Shown: positions 17,628-26,410, counted from the first letter of the stretch. The stretch is DNA of 64,000 bases from RGDT01 sp964630925 (GCA_964630925.1 CAZVZK010000025.1:1-64000), one strand, 5' to 3'. Numbers and translations: made by a program. Notes: a model not told the origin generated them from the sequence alone.

Positions 17628-17925
17628 CCGTGTTGGGACGGGCGCTCCTCGCCTCATCCAATCAAGGACATCGGCGGGGAGGGCGTCCGGGGGCGGGAAA
17701 TGTCGGAGAAACCCCCCGGTTTTCTCCTCGCCGGCGTCGGATTTTTCAGAAAGGGCGCTACCGACGTAACGCGCGGGCTGGGCGCGTCGTAAGATATTGT
17801 AGGCGGGGGCCGCCGGGGCGGGATGACGGAGGAGAAGGGGACCTCGGAGCTGGATGCCTGGCCGACATGAGATCGAGGGACACCCCCGAAGAGTGGCCGC
17901 CGCCGACAAGCCAGGAGACGCACCG

Positions 17926-18378
17926 ATGACGAACTCGCCGAAGGAAGCCCGACGCCGGAAGGCCGCGCTGAGGCTTTGGACCTATTCGCAGGCGAAGGCC
18001 GCCGCCCCCTACCTCTCATCGGTGCTGCGCTCGCTGCGAGAGCACGCCCTGGAGGCGCAGGCGCAGCAGGCCCTGCTGGAGAAACTCACCACCCTGACGG
18101 GGCGGCCGAACCGCGACACGCTGATCGCGCAGGAGGAGGCCCGCCGGGCGATCCACCGGGCCAAGGACGAGCACGACAACGCAGGCCGCGAGCTGGCGGC
18201 GCTGGACATCGTGCCCCTGGACGAGATCGGCGGGACGGCCCTGGTGCCCTTCGTGCAGGATGACCAGCTGGCATGGTTCGTGTTCGACCTGTTCGAGGCC
18301 AATCACTACCGCTTCTGGCGCTTCCAGAGCGACCCGGAGACGACGCGCCGCCGCCTCACCGCCGCCCAGACGCGCTGA
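17926..18378 (+). CDS. DUF2203-like helical protein
   Basis: A 150-residue soluble protein. An N-terminal helical hairpin (SQAKAAAPYLSSVLRSLREH ... AIHRAKDEHDNAGRELAALD) is followed by DIVPLDEIGGTALVPFVQ and a closing FDLFEANHYRFWRFQSD. That order of two helices then a short beta end resembles DUF2203, where a similar aromatic-rich C-terminus occurs, but the match is by eye only. ATG 17926 is preferred because preceding in-frame residues are arginine-rich and low quality. It is divergent from the Mla-like operon with about 300 bases between, in which I see no other gene. Confidence 0.45.
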   Translation: MTNSPKEARRRKAALRLWTYSQAKAAAPYLSSVLRSLREHALEAQAQQALLEKLTTLTGRPNRDTLIAQEEARRAIHRAKDEHDNAGRELAALDIVPLDEIGGTALVPFVQDDQLAWFVFDLFEANHYRFWRFQSDPETTRRRLTAAQTR

Positions 18379-18394
18379 GGGCGACAAGAAGAGC

Positions 18395-18528
18395 TGTCCA
18401 CGGATCACACGGAAAGCACGGATAACAGCCCAAGACAAGAAGATAGAACGGCAGGCAGAAGACGCTCGGTCTTCTGCCTGCCTTCTCGCTTTGGTTTGCA
18501 TCCGTGCTTTCCGTGTGATCCGTGGACA
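18395..18528. repeat. Nested palindromic element, copy 1
   Basis: The outer arms 18395-18423 and 18500-18528 are perfect 29-base inverted repeats. Nested inside, 18450-18463 and 18469-18482 form a perfect 14-base stem with a 5-base loop. The outer arm contains the CACGG-type units (CCACGGATCACACGGAAAGC) seen again in a related element at 24650-24806. It fills most of the gap before the glycosylase fusion gene. It has no coding capacity and no downstream T-run. Confidence 0.85.
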
Positions 18529-18611
18529 CTTGCTTTCCTCCCCTCCACCTACCGAGCGTGAAATGTCGCCTGTCTTCGTGTACACTCCCCCCGCCCATGT
18601 GAGGGTGTGTC

Positions 18612-20750
18612 GTGAAGGCCGTCCCCCTGCCCATCCTCCTCGAACGTCTCCACGAGCGCTTCCCCGACGCCCGCTACGAGCTGGACTGGGGCACGCCGCT
18701 CGAATTGCTCGTGGCCACCATCCTCGCCGCCCAGTGTACGGACGAGCGCGTCAACGAGGTCACGAAGACGCTCTTCCCCAAGTACCGCTCGGCGCAGGCG
18801 TATGCCGACGCCGACGTGGAGGCGCTCGGCGAGGACATCAAGCCCACCGGCTTCTACCGCAAGAAGGCGGAGAGGATCCAGGAAGTGTGTCGCGATCTGG
18901 TCGCCCGGTTTGGCGGTCAGGTGCCGGCGTCGATGGACGACATGGTGTCGCTGCCCGGCATCGGACGCAAGACGGCCAACGTCATCCTCAACACCGCGTT
19001 CAAGATGCCCACCGGCGTCATCGTCGATACGCACGTCCAGCGCATCAGCCCACGCCTCGGCCTCACCGAACAGTCGCGGCCCGAGAAGATCGAACAGGAC
19101 CTCATGCGCCAGGTGCCGCAGGACGAGTGGGTCTTCTTCGGCCCGGCGATGGTCCTGTTCGGCCGCGACGTCTGCACCCACTACCACCCTGATTGCGCGG
19201 GGTGTTTCGTCCGCGACCTGTGCCCCCGGCATGGCGTGGACACCCCCGAGGAGGACGACATGCCGGCCAAGAAGACCGCCCCCGCCAAGAAAGCCACGGC
19301 CCCCGTCGTCGCGGAGGTCCCGTCCCTGGCGGCGCTCCTTCCGCCCGACTGGCGCGAGGCGCTCAAGGACGAATTCACGAAGCCGTACTTCCGGAAGCTC
19401 GAGAAGTTCGTCGGTTCCGAGCGCGCCGCCGGCGAGGTCTACCCGCCCGCCACCGAGGTGTTCGCGGCGTTCCACGCCACGCCGTTCGCCGACGTGAAGG
19501 TGGTGTTGCTGGGCCAGGACCCGTACCACGGCAAGGGCGAGGCCCACGGGCTGAGCTTCTCCGTCAAGCCCGGCGTCAAGGTGCCGCCGTCGCTCGCCAA
19601 CATCCACAAGGAGATGCAGGACGACCTCGGGCTGTCGCCGCCCGCCCACGGCGACCTGTCGGCGTGGACGAAGCGGGGCGTGCTGCTGCTCAACAGCGTG
19701 CTGACCGTGCGGGCCGACTCCGCCGGGTCGCACAAGGACCAGGGGTGGGAGACGTTCACCGACGCGGTCATCAAGGCCGTCGCGGCGCGGGCGAGGCCGG
19801 CGGTCTTCCTCCTGTGGGGCGGTTACGCCAAGAAGAAGGGCGAGCTGATAGGCGCCCGGCACAAGGTGCTGACAGCCGGCCACCCGTCGCCGCTGTCGTC
19901 GAAGACGTTCTTCGGCTCGCGGCCCTTCTCAGGCGCGAACAAGGCCCTCGCCGACCTCGGATTGACTCCCGTCGATTGGCGGCTCGACGGGGCGAAGCCG
20001 AAGGACGAGCCGCGCCCGGCACCCACCGTGGCCGCGATGGCGCCGGTGTCCGCCCCCGCGTCGGGGGAAGCGTGCCTGCTGATGGAGGCGGTGCCGGAGG
20101 CGTGGCGCCGCCTGCTGGCGGCTGAGTGCGCGGCCCCGTCGTTCCGCAACCTCGACAGGTTCCTCGCGGGTGACCGGTTGGACAACGTCGTGTGCCCGGC
20201 GGAGGGCGACGTGTTCGCGGCGCTGAGGATGACGCCGCCGGAGAAGGTGCGGGTGGTGTTGCTGGGCGCGGAGCCGGTGTCGGCGTCGGACCTGGCGGAC
20301 GGGCTGGCGTTCTCGGTGCGCGAGGGCGCCGACCCCACGCCGCAGCAGCGCGTCATGTTCCGCACCTTGCGCGAGACGCTCGGCTGCCGCATCCCCACGA
20401 CGGGGTCGCTGGAGGCGTGGGCACGTCAGGGCGTGCTGCTGCTGAACGTGACGCTCACCGTGCGCGAGGGCCGTCCGGGGTCGCACGCCGGCAAGGGCTG
20501 GGAGGCGTTCACCGACGGCGTGATCCGCGCCGTCAGCGCCGGCCCGGAGCCGTGCGTGTTCATCCTGCTCGGCCAGACGGCGCAGAAGAAGCGCACGCTC
20601 ATCGACACGACTCGGCACGGCATCATCAAGGCGGAGCATCCCGCGTTGTCACCGGAGGAGTTCCTGGGCGTGAACGTGTTCGGCGCGGCCAACGACGCCC
20701 TGGAGCGGCGCGGCCGCCCGGCGGTGTACTGGCAGCTCCCGTATGCGTGA
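18612..20750 (+). CDS. Endonuclease III - uracil-DNA glycosylase - divergent UDG triple fusion
   Basis: A single 712-codon frame holding three base-excision-repair modules. Residues 1-212 are endonuclease III: HhH loop LPGIGRKTANVILN with Lys120, Asp139 in VDTH, and the iron-sulfur ligands Cys188-x6-Cys195-x2-Cys198-x5-Cys204. A Lys/Ala/Pro linker (about 217-232) follows. Residues 240-455 are family-1 UDG: GQDPYHG (301-307, catalytic Asp303), Phe316, LLLN (Asn361) and HPSPLS (His424). Residues 485-712 are a second UDG-fold domain in which GQDPYHG is replaced by GAEPVSA (552-558), while Phe567, Asn612 and His676 are kept. An internal ATG (codon 217, linker) could in principle yield the UDG part alone. 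Confidence 0.9.
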   Translation: MKAVPLPILLERLHERFPDARYELDWGTPLELLVATILAAQCTDERVNEVTKTLFPKYRSAQAYADADVEALGEDIKPTGFYRKKAERIQEVCRDLVARFGGQVPASMDDMVSLPGIGRKTANVILNTAFKMPTGVIVDTHVQRISPRLGLTEQSRPEKIEQDLMRQVPQDEWVFFGPAMVLFGRDVCTHYHPDCAGCFVRDLCPRHGVDTPEEDDMPAKKTAPAKKATAPVVAEVPSLAALLPPDWREALKDEFTKPYFRKLEKFVGSERAAGEVYPPATEVFAAFHATPFADVKVVLLGQDPYHGKGEAHGLSFSVKPGVKVPPSLANIHKEMQDDLGLSPPAHGDLSAWTKRGVLLLNSVLTVRADSAGSHKDQGWETFTDAVIKAVAARARPAVFLLWGGYAKKKGELIGARHKVLTAGHPSPLSSKTFFGSRPFSGANKALADLGLTPVDWRLDGAKPKDEPRPAPTVAAMAPVSAPASGEACLLMEAVPEAWRRLLAAECAAPSFRNLDRFLAGDRLDNVVCPAEGDVFAALRMTPPEKVRVVLLGAEPVSASDLADGLAFSVREGADPTPQQRVMFRTLRETLGCRIPTTGSLEAWARQGVLLLNVTLTVREGRPGSHAGKGWEAFTDGVIRAVSAGPEPCVFILLGQTAQKKRTLIDTTRHGIIKAEHPALSPEEFLGVNVFGAANDALERRGRPAVYWQLPYA

Positions 20751-20753
20751 GCC

Positions 20754-22298
20754 TCACGCCACGATTCCCCGGCAGCGCTCGCGCAGCCGGCGCATCGCGC
20801 CGTGCGAGATACCGTTGCCGAAGAGGAGCAGCAGACGGAGACGCCCGACGACGGGCGAATCGAGCAGACGGTCCACGACGGCGTCCGTCAGCCGGTTGTG
20901 GCTGAGGTCGAGGGCCTCCAGCCCCTCCGCCGCGGGCGAGCTGAGGAGGATCCCGGCGCCGTGGTCCGTGAGGCGGTTCGTCCCGAGGTTGAGCGAGTGC
21001 AGCTTGCCGGCGGGCCATGCGGCGAGCGAAGGGATGGCCTCGTCATCCACCTCGCAGTAACCGGCGTCGAGCGCCCCAACGCCGGCGGGCAGCTCGGCGA
21101 AGGCCGCCCCGCCGATGGGGTTCCAGCTCAGGTCGAGCGTGGAGAGGTCGGCCGGCAGGGCGCGGCACAGGGCGGCGGCCCCGGCGCGATCGATGCCGCA
21201 ATAACTGGCGCGGAAGGCGCGCACCTCGCGCATCATCGGCGAGCGTGCCAGGGCCGCCCCGCCGTCCCCGAGGCGGTTGTTCGACACGTCGAGCGTCCAC
21301 AACAGCGGCAGCGGCAGGAGCCGGGCCAGGTGCGGGATCGTCTCGGCCGACAGCGTGCCGGGCGGCAGGCGGAGCGTCTCCAGCCGGGGCAGGTGGTGCG
21401 GCGCCGACACGAGCCATTCCGGCGGCAGCGCCAGCTCGCTGATCCGTGCCAGGAACGAGGGCGGGACGTGGCGGGGCTGCGGCAGCCCCGACCCCGTGAA
21501 GCGGACGCGCGTCAGGGCAGGCATCGAGAGGGCGGCGACGCTCTCCAAGAAGGGCCCGTCCCACGCCTGCTCGGACCGGAACGTCAGCGACTCCAGATCC
21601 GGCAAGGCGCCGCCCCTGCTGCGCCGCGGCAGCGGGCGGCCGCCGGCGTGCCGGATCTCCAGCGAGCGGATCTGCCGCCCCAGTGTCCCTTCGAGCAGGG
21701 CGCGGATCAGCGCCTCGTCGCTCTTGATGGCCAGGGAACGGAGCCGCTTCAGGCGCGGTGACCCCATCCAGGCCCGCCGCGCCTCGTCACTCGGGAACGT
21801 CACATCGACGAGATCCAGCTCCTCGATCTGCCCGAGGATCGCCGCCCCCGCGCCCCTCGCGACCTGCTCGGCGGCCTCACTTGCCCACACCCGGCCGGAC
21901 CCGCGCGAGCCGTGGTAATGGACCGCAAGCGAACGCAGCGGCACCCCGCCCCCACGCCTCTTCCCCAGACCATCAAGCTCTCCGAGGCCGACCGAGATGT
22001 GTTCGATGAAGCCGCGTCGGAAGACCGGGTTGGGGGTGTGAATCCGCGTGAGGGCGAGGGCCTCTCTCCACCGCTCCCACTGCGCCGGCAGCAGCGCCGC
22101 CTGCAACTTCTCCAACCCCGGACGGCGCGGGTTGCCGGGGTGCATGCCCTCCAGGGCGTACTGCACGCGGATGAACTCACCGAGCGGACGCAACGATCCG
22201 TCGCCGTTCTCCTCGATCCAGTCGGCGAGGACCAGACGCGGCGCGTCGTCGTGCGGGTTGGCGAGGATGTCATCGAGGAACGGGGCGATGTCGCGCAT
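20754..22298 (-). CDS. TIGR02996 domain leucine-rich-repeat protein
   Basis: A 514-residue protein with the N-terminal TIGR02996 module (FLDDILANPHDDAPRLVLADWIEENG), a short domain found almost only in Gemmata-type planctomycetes ahead of repeats. The rest is a series of irregular leucine-rich repeats, clearest at the C-terminus (LWTLDVSNNRLGDGG, LSTLDLSWNPIGG, LEALDLSHNRLTD). The start at 22298 places the module at the N-terminus, as in the paralogue at 48481-50031; the upstream extension is Arg-rich noise. Cytoplasmic, role unknown. It converges on the glycosylase fusion gene with only 3 bases between the stops. Confidence 0.88.
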   Translation of the reverse strand: MRDIAPFLDDILANPHDDAPRLVLADWIEENGDGSLRPLGEFIRVQYALEGMHPGNPRRPGLEKLQAALLPAQWERWREALALTRIHTPNPVFRRGFIEHISVGLGELDGLGKRRGGGVPLRSLAVHYHGSRGSGRVWASEAAEQVARGAGAAILGQIEELDLVDVTFPSDEARRAWMGSPRLKRLRSLAIKSDEALIRALLEGTLGRQIRSLEIRHAGGRPLPRRSRGGALPDLESLTFRSEQAWDGPFLESVAALSMPALTRVRFTGSGLPQPRHVPPSFLARISELALPPEWLVSAPHHLPRLETLRLPPGTLSAETIPHLARLLPLPLLWTLDVSNNRLGDGGAALARSPMMREVRAFRASYCGIDRAGAAALCRALPADLSTLDLSWNPIGGAAFAELPAGVGALDAGYCEVDDEAIPSLAAWPAGKLHSLNLGTNRLTDHGAGILLSSPAAEGLEALDLSHNRLTDAVVDRLLDSPVVGRLRLLLLFGNGISHGAMRRLRERCRGIVA

Positions 22299-22406
22299 CG
22301 GCGTCCACTCCGGGGCCGCCGGCATTGTAGCCGTCCTGGCGGCGAGCCTCCAGGCGTGCCGTGAGATGCGCCGTGCGAGCCTGGAGGCTCGCACCCACGG
22401 GGGACA

Positions 22407-23669
22407 TCAGCCGCAACCCCACCGGAACAGCCGACGGCGCTGCGGCGGCGTGTACACCGGCTGGTACGCCGGCGCCGGCACGAGCTGCACCGGGGCCGGC
22501 GGCGGGAACAGCGTGTCCTCGATCCGCTTCAGACGGTCCTCCGTCTTCTTGGCCGCATCGCCCTTCTCGGCGGCCTCCTCCAGTGCCTTGACCCGCCCGG
22601 CCAATTTCGCCGCCTCGTCGTCCTTCGCCTTCACCGCCGCCGAGTGCGCGTCGGCCAACTTTTTCATCGCCGCCGCGTGGTCCGTCGCCTGCCTCTTCAG
22701 CGCGGTGTCCGCCGCCTTGCCCGCCGCGACGGAGTCGTCGGCGACCTTCTTCAGCGCGGCGGCGTGATCGGCGGCCTGCTTCCTGAGCGCGAGGTCGGCC
22801 GCCGCGAGCTTCTTCTCCAGCGCCTCGCCCGCCGCGCCGGCGGCCTTGATCGCGGCGGCGTTGTCGTCCGCCAGCTTCTTCAGCGCGGCGGCGCTGTCCG
22901 TCATCTGCTTCTTGAGCGCCGCCTCCGCCGCCTTCACGGCCGCCGCGTTGTCCGTCGCCAACTTCTTGAGCGCCGCCGCGTCGTCCGCCCGCCCCTTCAC
23001 CAGGGCCGCGTTGTCTGTCTCCAGCTTCTTCACCGCCGCGTTCGACGCATCGAACTCCTTCTTCAACGCCCCTGCGTCGTCGGCGAGCTTCTTCAGCGAA
23101 GCCGCGCTGTCGCCCTCGGCCTTCTTCATCGCCGCCGTCGCCTTGTCCAGCGCCATCTTCAACGCCGCCGCGTCGTCGGACTGCTTCTTCAGCGCGGCGG
23201 CGGAGCCCGTCAACGCCTTGTCCTGCTTCGCCACGCGTTCCGCCAGCGCCTTGGCGTCGGCCTCGGCCCTGGCGAGCTTGTCGCCGAGCGTCTTCACCTG
23301 CCCCGGCAGCGCCTCCAGCTTCTTCAGCGACTCCTCCAGTTTCTGCACCAAAGGCTCGACCTTGTCGATGCGGCCCGGCACGCCCTTCAGCTTCTCCAGC
23401 GTCTTGCCGGCCTCGCCGACCTTGCCGGCCAGGTCATCGGCCTTCTTCGCCGTGGCCGCCGCGTCCTTCTCGGCCTTGGTCAGGCGCGGGTCGTACTTCT
23501 TGAGCAGCTCCACCTCCTTGGCGAGCTTCTCCAGGCGGTCCGCCACGGGTTTGATCGGGTCGGCGGGCGGGGCCGCCTTCGTTTCCACGTCCTGGGCGTC
23601 CGCCCGCGCCTCCGTCAGGGCGAGGATCGAGACGGCCAGCAGGCCCACACCCACAACCGATCGCATCAT
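22407..23669 (-). CDS. Exported alanine/lysine-rich coiled-coil repeat protein
   Basis: A 421-residue protein with a signal peptide (GVGLLAVSILALTEARADAQ). A long low-complexity helical region follows, built of degenerate units of the type AAALKKLADDNAA, repeated more than a dozen times. The C-terminus is proline-rich (FPPPAPVQLVPAPAYQPVYTPP) and ends in a basic tail RRRLFRWGCG. The composition (Ala, Lys, Asp) resembles LEA-like or tropomyosin-like rods. No enzymatic domain is visible. A structural role at the envelope is a guess. The start is ATG 23669 or 23666. About 240 bases separate it from the OmpH-like gene, in which I see no gene. Confidence 0.6.
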   Translation of the reverse strand: MMRSVVGVGLLAVSILALTEARADAQDVETKAAPPADPIKPVADRLEKLAKEVELLKKYDPRLTKAEKDAAATAKKADDLAGKVGEAGKTLEKLKGVPGRIDKVEPLVQKLEESLKKLEALPGQVKTLGDKLARAEADAKALAERVAKQDKALTGSAAALKKQSDDAAALKMALDKATAAMKKAEGDSAASLKKLADDAGALKKEFDASNAAVKKLETDNAALVKGRADDAAALKKLATDNAAAVKAAEAALKKQMTDSAAALKKLADDNAAAIKAAGAAGEALEKKLAAADLALRKQAADHAAALKKVADDSVAAGKAADTALKRQATDHAAAMKKLADAHSAAVKAKDDEAAKLAGRVKALEEAAEKGDAAKKTEDRLKRIEDTLFPPPAPVQLVPAPAYQPVYTPPQRRRLFRWGCG

Positions 23670-23909
23670 ACTCTCCGCCCCCCCGTTCGGCGCGCGGCCC
23701 CGTCGTCGCGTGCCTCGGTGTCCGTTCTCCCCGGACGATTCTACGAAATAACCCCCTGGCTTGTCCAGTATTCCCATCCTGCCAGGGCCGGCCTCCGCCG
23801 CTCGCCCCGCCGTGCAGACCGGGAGGGTGGAAAGAAGGGGCGCGCGGGGCGGCCCCGGCAGGCGGCAGACGCCGCGCCGGGGCCGACAACGTGTTCAGGC
23901 GGCCGAGGG

Positions 23910-24539
23910 TCAGGACGAGCTGCGTTTGAACGTCTCGTTCAGCTCGGCGATGATCTCGCGGGTGATGTCGATGCCGGGGCCGGTGAAGATCGGCATGAGT
24001 GCCCCCGCCTGCATCTTGCGTGTGATGTTGGCCGACGAGGCGCGGTCCGAGGGCGTGACGGCGTCGCTGTAGTGCAGGATGAGGTCGAAGCCGTGCCGGG
24101 CGGCGTAGCGGCGGCACGCGGCCTCGATGTCGGAGTACACCCCCTGCACCTGGCCGTCCTGCTTACGCTTGACCGCCTCGGAGGTCTCCGCCCGGATGTC
24201 CTCGATCTCGCGGGACAGCACGCGCAGCCTCTTCTCGATGGCCGACTTGCGGGCGGGCGTGAGCCCGTCCTCGCGCAGCTCCTGGGAGAGGAGGTCGCCC
24301 TCGGCCTTCCTCTCGTCGAAGCGACCCTTCATGCGCTCCATGCTCTTCTTCATCTCGGACTCGAACATCTTGAAGCGGTCGTAGCTCTTGATGGCGTGCT
24401 GGAGGTTGAACACGCCGACGCGGGTGCCGGCGCGGGGGGCCGTCGGCGGGGCGGCGGTGTGTGCGTACCCGGACCACACGGCCAGGCCGATGAGGAGCAG
24501 GCCGGCGAGGACGCCTCCGACGCGCAGGGTGCCGTTCAT
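23910..24539 (-). CDS. OmpH/Skp family periplasmic chaperone-like protein
   Basis: A 209-residue exported protein. One N-terminal hydrophobic helix (VGGVLAGLLLIGLAVWSGYAH) is followed by the family opening RVGVFNLQHAIKSYDRFK. A long helical hairpin rich in Lys/Glu comes next, and the end FDLILHYSDAV...ITREIIAELNETFKR closes the beta core. This is the Skp architecture of tentacle-like helices that hold outer-membrane proteins. It is longer than E. coli Skp (161). The start at 24539 avoids 15 unlikely residues upstream. A nested palindromic element follows upstream at 24650-24806. Confidence 0.8.
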   Translation of the reverse strand: MNGTLRVGGVLAGLLLIGLAVWSGYAHTAAPPTAPRAGTRVGVFNLQHAIKSYDRFKMFESEMKKSMERMKGRFDERKAEGDLLSQELREDGLTPARKSAIEKRLRVLSREIEDIRAETSEAVKRKQDGQVQGVYSDIEAACRRYAARHGFDLILHYSDAVTPSDRASSANITRKMQAGALMPIFTGPGIDITREIIAELNETFKRSSS

Positions 24540-24649
24540 GACTCGTCTCCCGACGGGGCCGGCGGACGTTCCATCGCCCGGCACTTCCCCGAGCGCGAGA
24601 TCCTACCCGCCTTACCGCCACGGAGTCAACGCCTTGATACGAGAAGAAG

Positions 24650-24806
24650 GCATACCACGAAAGACACGGAAGACACGAAAGGAAGACAAATCAAGGCAAG
24701 AAACAAGAAGGCAGGCGAGGGCAACCCCCTCCGGCCTGCTTCTCGCTTGATGCTTGCTTTGCTTCTTTGTCTTCTTTTCGCGTCTTCCGTGTGTTTCGTG
24801 GTATGC
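24650..24806. repeat. Nested palindromic element, copy 2
   Basis: The outer arms starting at 24650 and ending at 24806 pair over about 41 bases with 3 mismatches. The interior retains pairing segments including GGCAGGC against GGCCTGC-type bases. It shares with the element at 18395-18528 the CCACGNNNNACACGGAAG-type outer arm and an inner right-hand CTTCTCGCTT. The two are diverged members of one family. It sits between the OmpH-like and the HD-GYP genes, close to the stop of the latter. Confidence 0.75.
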
Positions 24807-24820
24807 TTGCTGTTGGCTTC

Positions 24821-26410
24821 TCACGCCGTGCCGGCGGCGACGCGCGTCTTCTTGCTCGTGCCCTGAATCTGGTTCTGGTTCTGCATCTCTTCCAGGATGC
24901 TGTCGCGGATCGCCAGGAAACCCTGCGCCAGCGCCGGGTCGAACTGCTTGCCCATCTGCTTCTCGATCTCCGCGAACGCCGCCGCCGCCGGCATCCCCTT
25001 GCGGTATGGCCTGTCCGAGGTCATCGCGTCGAAGGCGTCCGCCAGGGCCACCACACGCGCCAGCGGCGAGATCGCCTCGCCCGCGAGCTGGTCGGGGTAG
25101 CCCTTGCCGTCCCAGCGCTCGTGGTGGGAGCGCACGATGGGGAGGATCGGCTTCAGGTCACACACCGTCTCCAGGATCTCCGCGCCCTTCGTCGTGTGCG
25201 ACTTCATGACCTCGAACTCCTCGTTCGTGAGGCGTTCGGGCTTGCGGAGGATCGCGTCGTCGATGCCGATCTTGCCGATGTCGTGCAGCGGAGTCCCGAT
25301 GCGGATCAGCTCGATGTCGTCCTCCGCCATGTGCATGTGCTCGGCCAGGAGCAGCGAGTAGGTGGTGACGCGGAACGTGTGCCCGCCGGTGTACTCGTCG
25401 CGCAATTCGACCGCCTGCGCGAGGACGGTGAGCGTGTCGAGGAACAGGTCACGCTGCTTCTTCAGCAGCTGGGCGCACTCGATGCCCGCCGACACGTTGG
25501 CCGCCAGGCCGTCCGCCAGCTTGAGGTCGTCCATCGAGAACGGCTTCTGCCACGGGCTGCGGTCCAGGTGCAGCACGCCGAGCTGTTTCCGTGGCGTCCG
25601 CAGGAGGACGCAAAGGACGGAGGCCATCGTCCCCTCGGCGATGCTCGTCGCCATCGCCAGCTCGGGGTCCTCCTCGATGCGCTGGCACAGGATCGACTCG
25701 CCGCGGCTGAAGCAGCGCATCGCCAGGCTCTGGCTGAACTGGAAGCGGCCCGGCCCCGCCGGCTCGCGCCGGTCGAACACCGACGACCGCCCCGGCACCG
25801 GCATCTTCGTCCCCGTGTTCAGCGCCTTCAGCCGCAGGCGGTTGTCCGGCGCCTCCGCCAGCACGATCGCGCCCCGCTGGGCGTCCAGCACCTTGACCGC
25901 GTCCTCGAGGATCGACTGCAGGAGGTCCTCCTCCTTCTCCATGTGGACCAGGTGGTGCCCGGCCCGCAGCAGCGCCTTGAGCTGCTCGGCGCTGCGCTGG
26001 TTGCCGCCCAGGTCGAGGGCCACGCTCTCCAGCGCGTCGTGGTACGACGTGCGGACGGCCTCCTCGACGCGCATCGACGTGTCGGGCTCGGGCTGGGCGG
26101 CCTCGCCGTCACGCACCTCCTCGACCACCACCGAGACCTCGCCGAACTGCAGCAGGTCCTTGGCCTTCACCGGCCACTGGCCGGCGCCGAGGCGGACGCC
26201 GTTGAGGCGGGTGCCGTTGGTGCTGCCCAGGTCGCGGACGCGCCAGCCCCGCTCGGTGACGCGCACCTCGGCGTGGTAGCGCGAGACGCTGCTGTCGTCG
26301 AGGACGATCTCCAACTGCTCCAGCCGTCCGACGCGGAGCAGCTCGGCGGCCTCCCAGGTGCGGCCCTTGAGAGGGCCGTTCATCCCACGCAGGCGGATGA
26401 GCCGACTCAT
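24821..26410 (-). CDS. FHA-GAF-HD-GYP signalling protein
   Basis: A 529-residue cytoplasmic protein with three domains. An FHA phosphothreonine-binding domain covers about residues 20-100 (RVGRLEQLEIVLDDSSVSRYH, GSTNGTRLNG). A GAF-like sensor covers about 145-320. An HD-GYP domain covers about 330-500 (GGHTFRVTTYSLLLAEH, LHDIGKIGI and HHERWDGKGYPD). HD-GYP domains hydrolyse cyclic di-GMP; all residues of the HD pair and the GYP motif are present. The FHA domain suggests input from Ser/Thr kinases, of which a large one is encoded at 50028. The C-terminal tail is Gln-rich. Confidence 0.92.
   Translation of the reverse strand: MSRLIRLRGMNGPLKGRTWEAAELLRVGRLEQLEIVLDDSSVSRYHAEVRVTERGWRVRDLGSTNGTRLNGVRLGAGQWPVKAKDLLQFGEVSVVVEEVRDGEAAQPEPDTSMRVEEAVRTSYHDALESVALDLGGNQRSAEQLKALLRAGHHLVHMEKEEDLLQSILEDAVKVLDAQRGAIVLAEAPDNRLRLKALNTGTKMPVPGRSSVFDRREPAGPGRFQFSQSLAMRCFSRGESILCQRIEEDPELAMATSIAEGTMASVLCVLLRTPRKQLGVLHLDRSPWQKPFSMDDLKLADGLAANVSAGIECAQLLKKQRDLFLDTLTVLAQAVELRDEYTGGHTFRVTTYSLLLAEHMHMAEDDIELIRIGTPLHDIGKIGIDDAILRKPERLTNEEFEVMKSHTTKGAEILETVCDLKPILPIVRSHHERWDGKGYPDQLAGEAISPLARVVALADAFDAMTSDRPYRKGMPAAAAFAEIEKQMGKQFDPALAQGFLAIRDSILEEMQNQNQIQGTSKKTRVAAGTA

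Noticed and set aside
16813..17661. Minus-strand extension of the ABC ATPase frame up to 17661
   Set aside because: It is an out-of-frame shadow of the permease gene; ATPase homology begins at ATG 16812.
19261..20750. Separate ung gene starting at the internal ATG of the fusion
   Set aside because: The frame is continuous from endonuclease III without stop, and no ribosome binding site is evident before this ATG.
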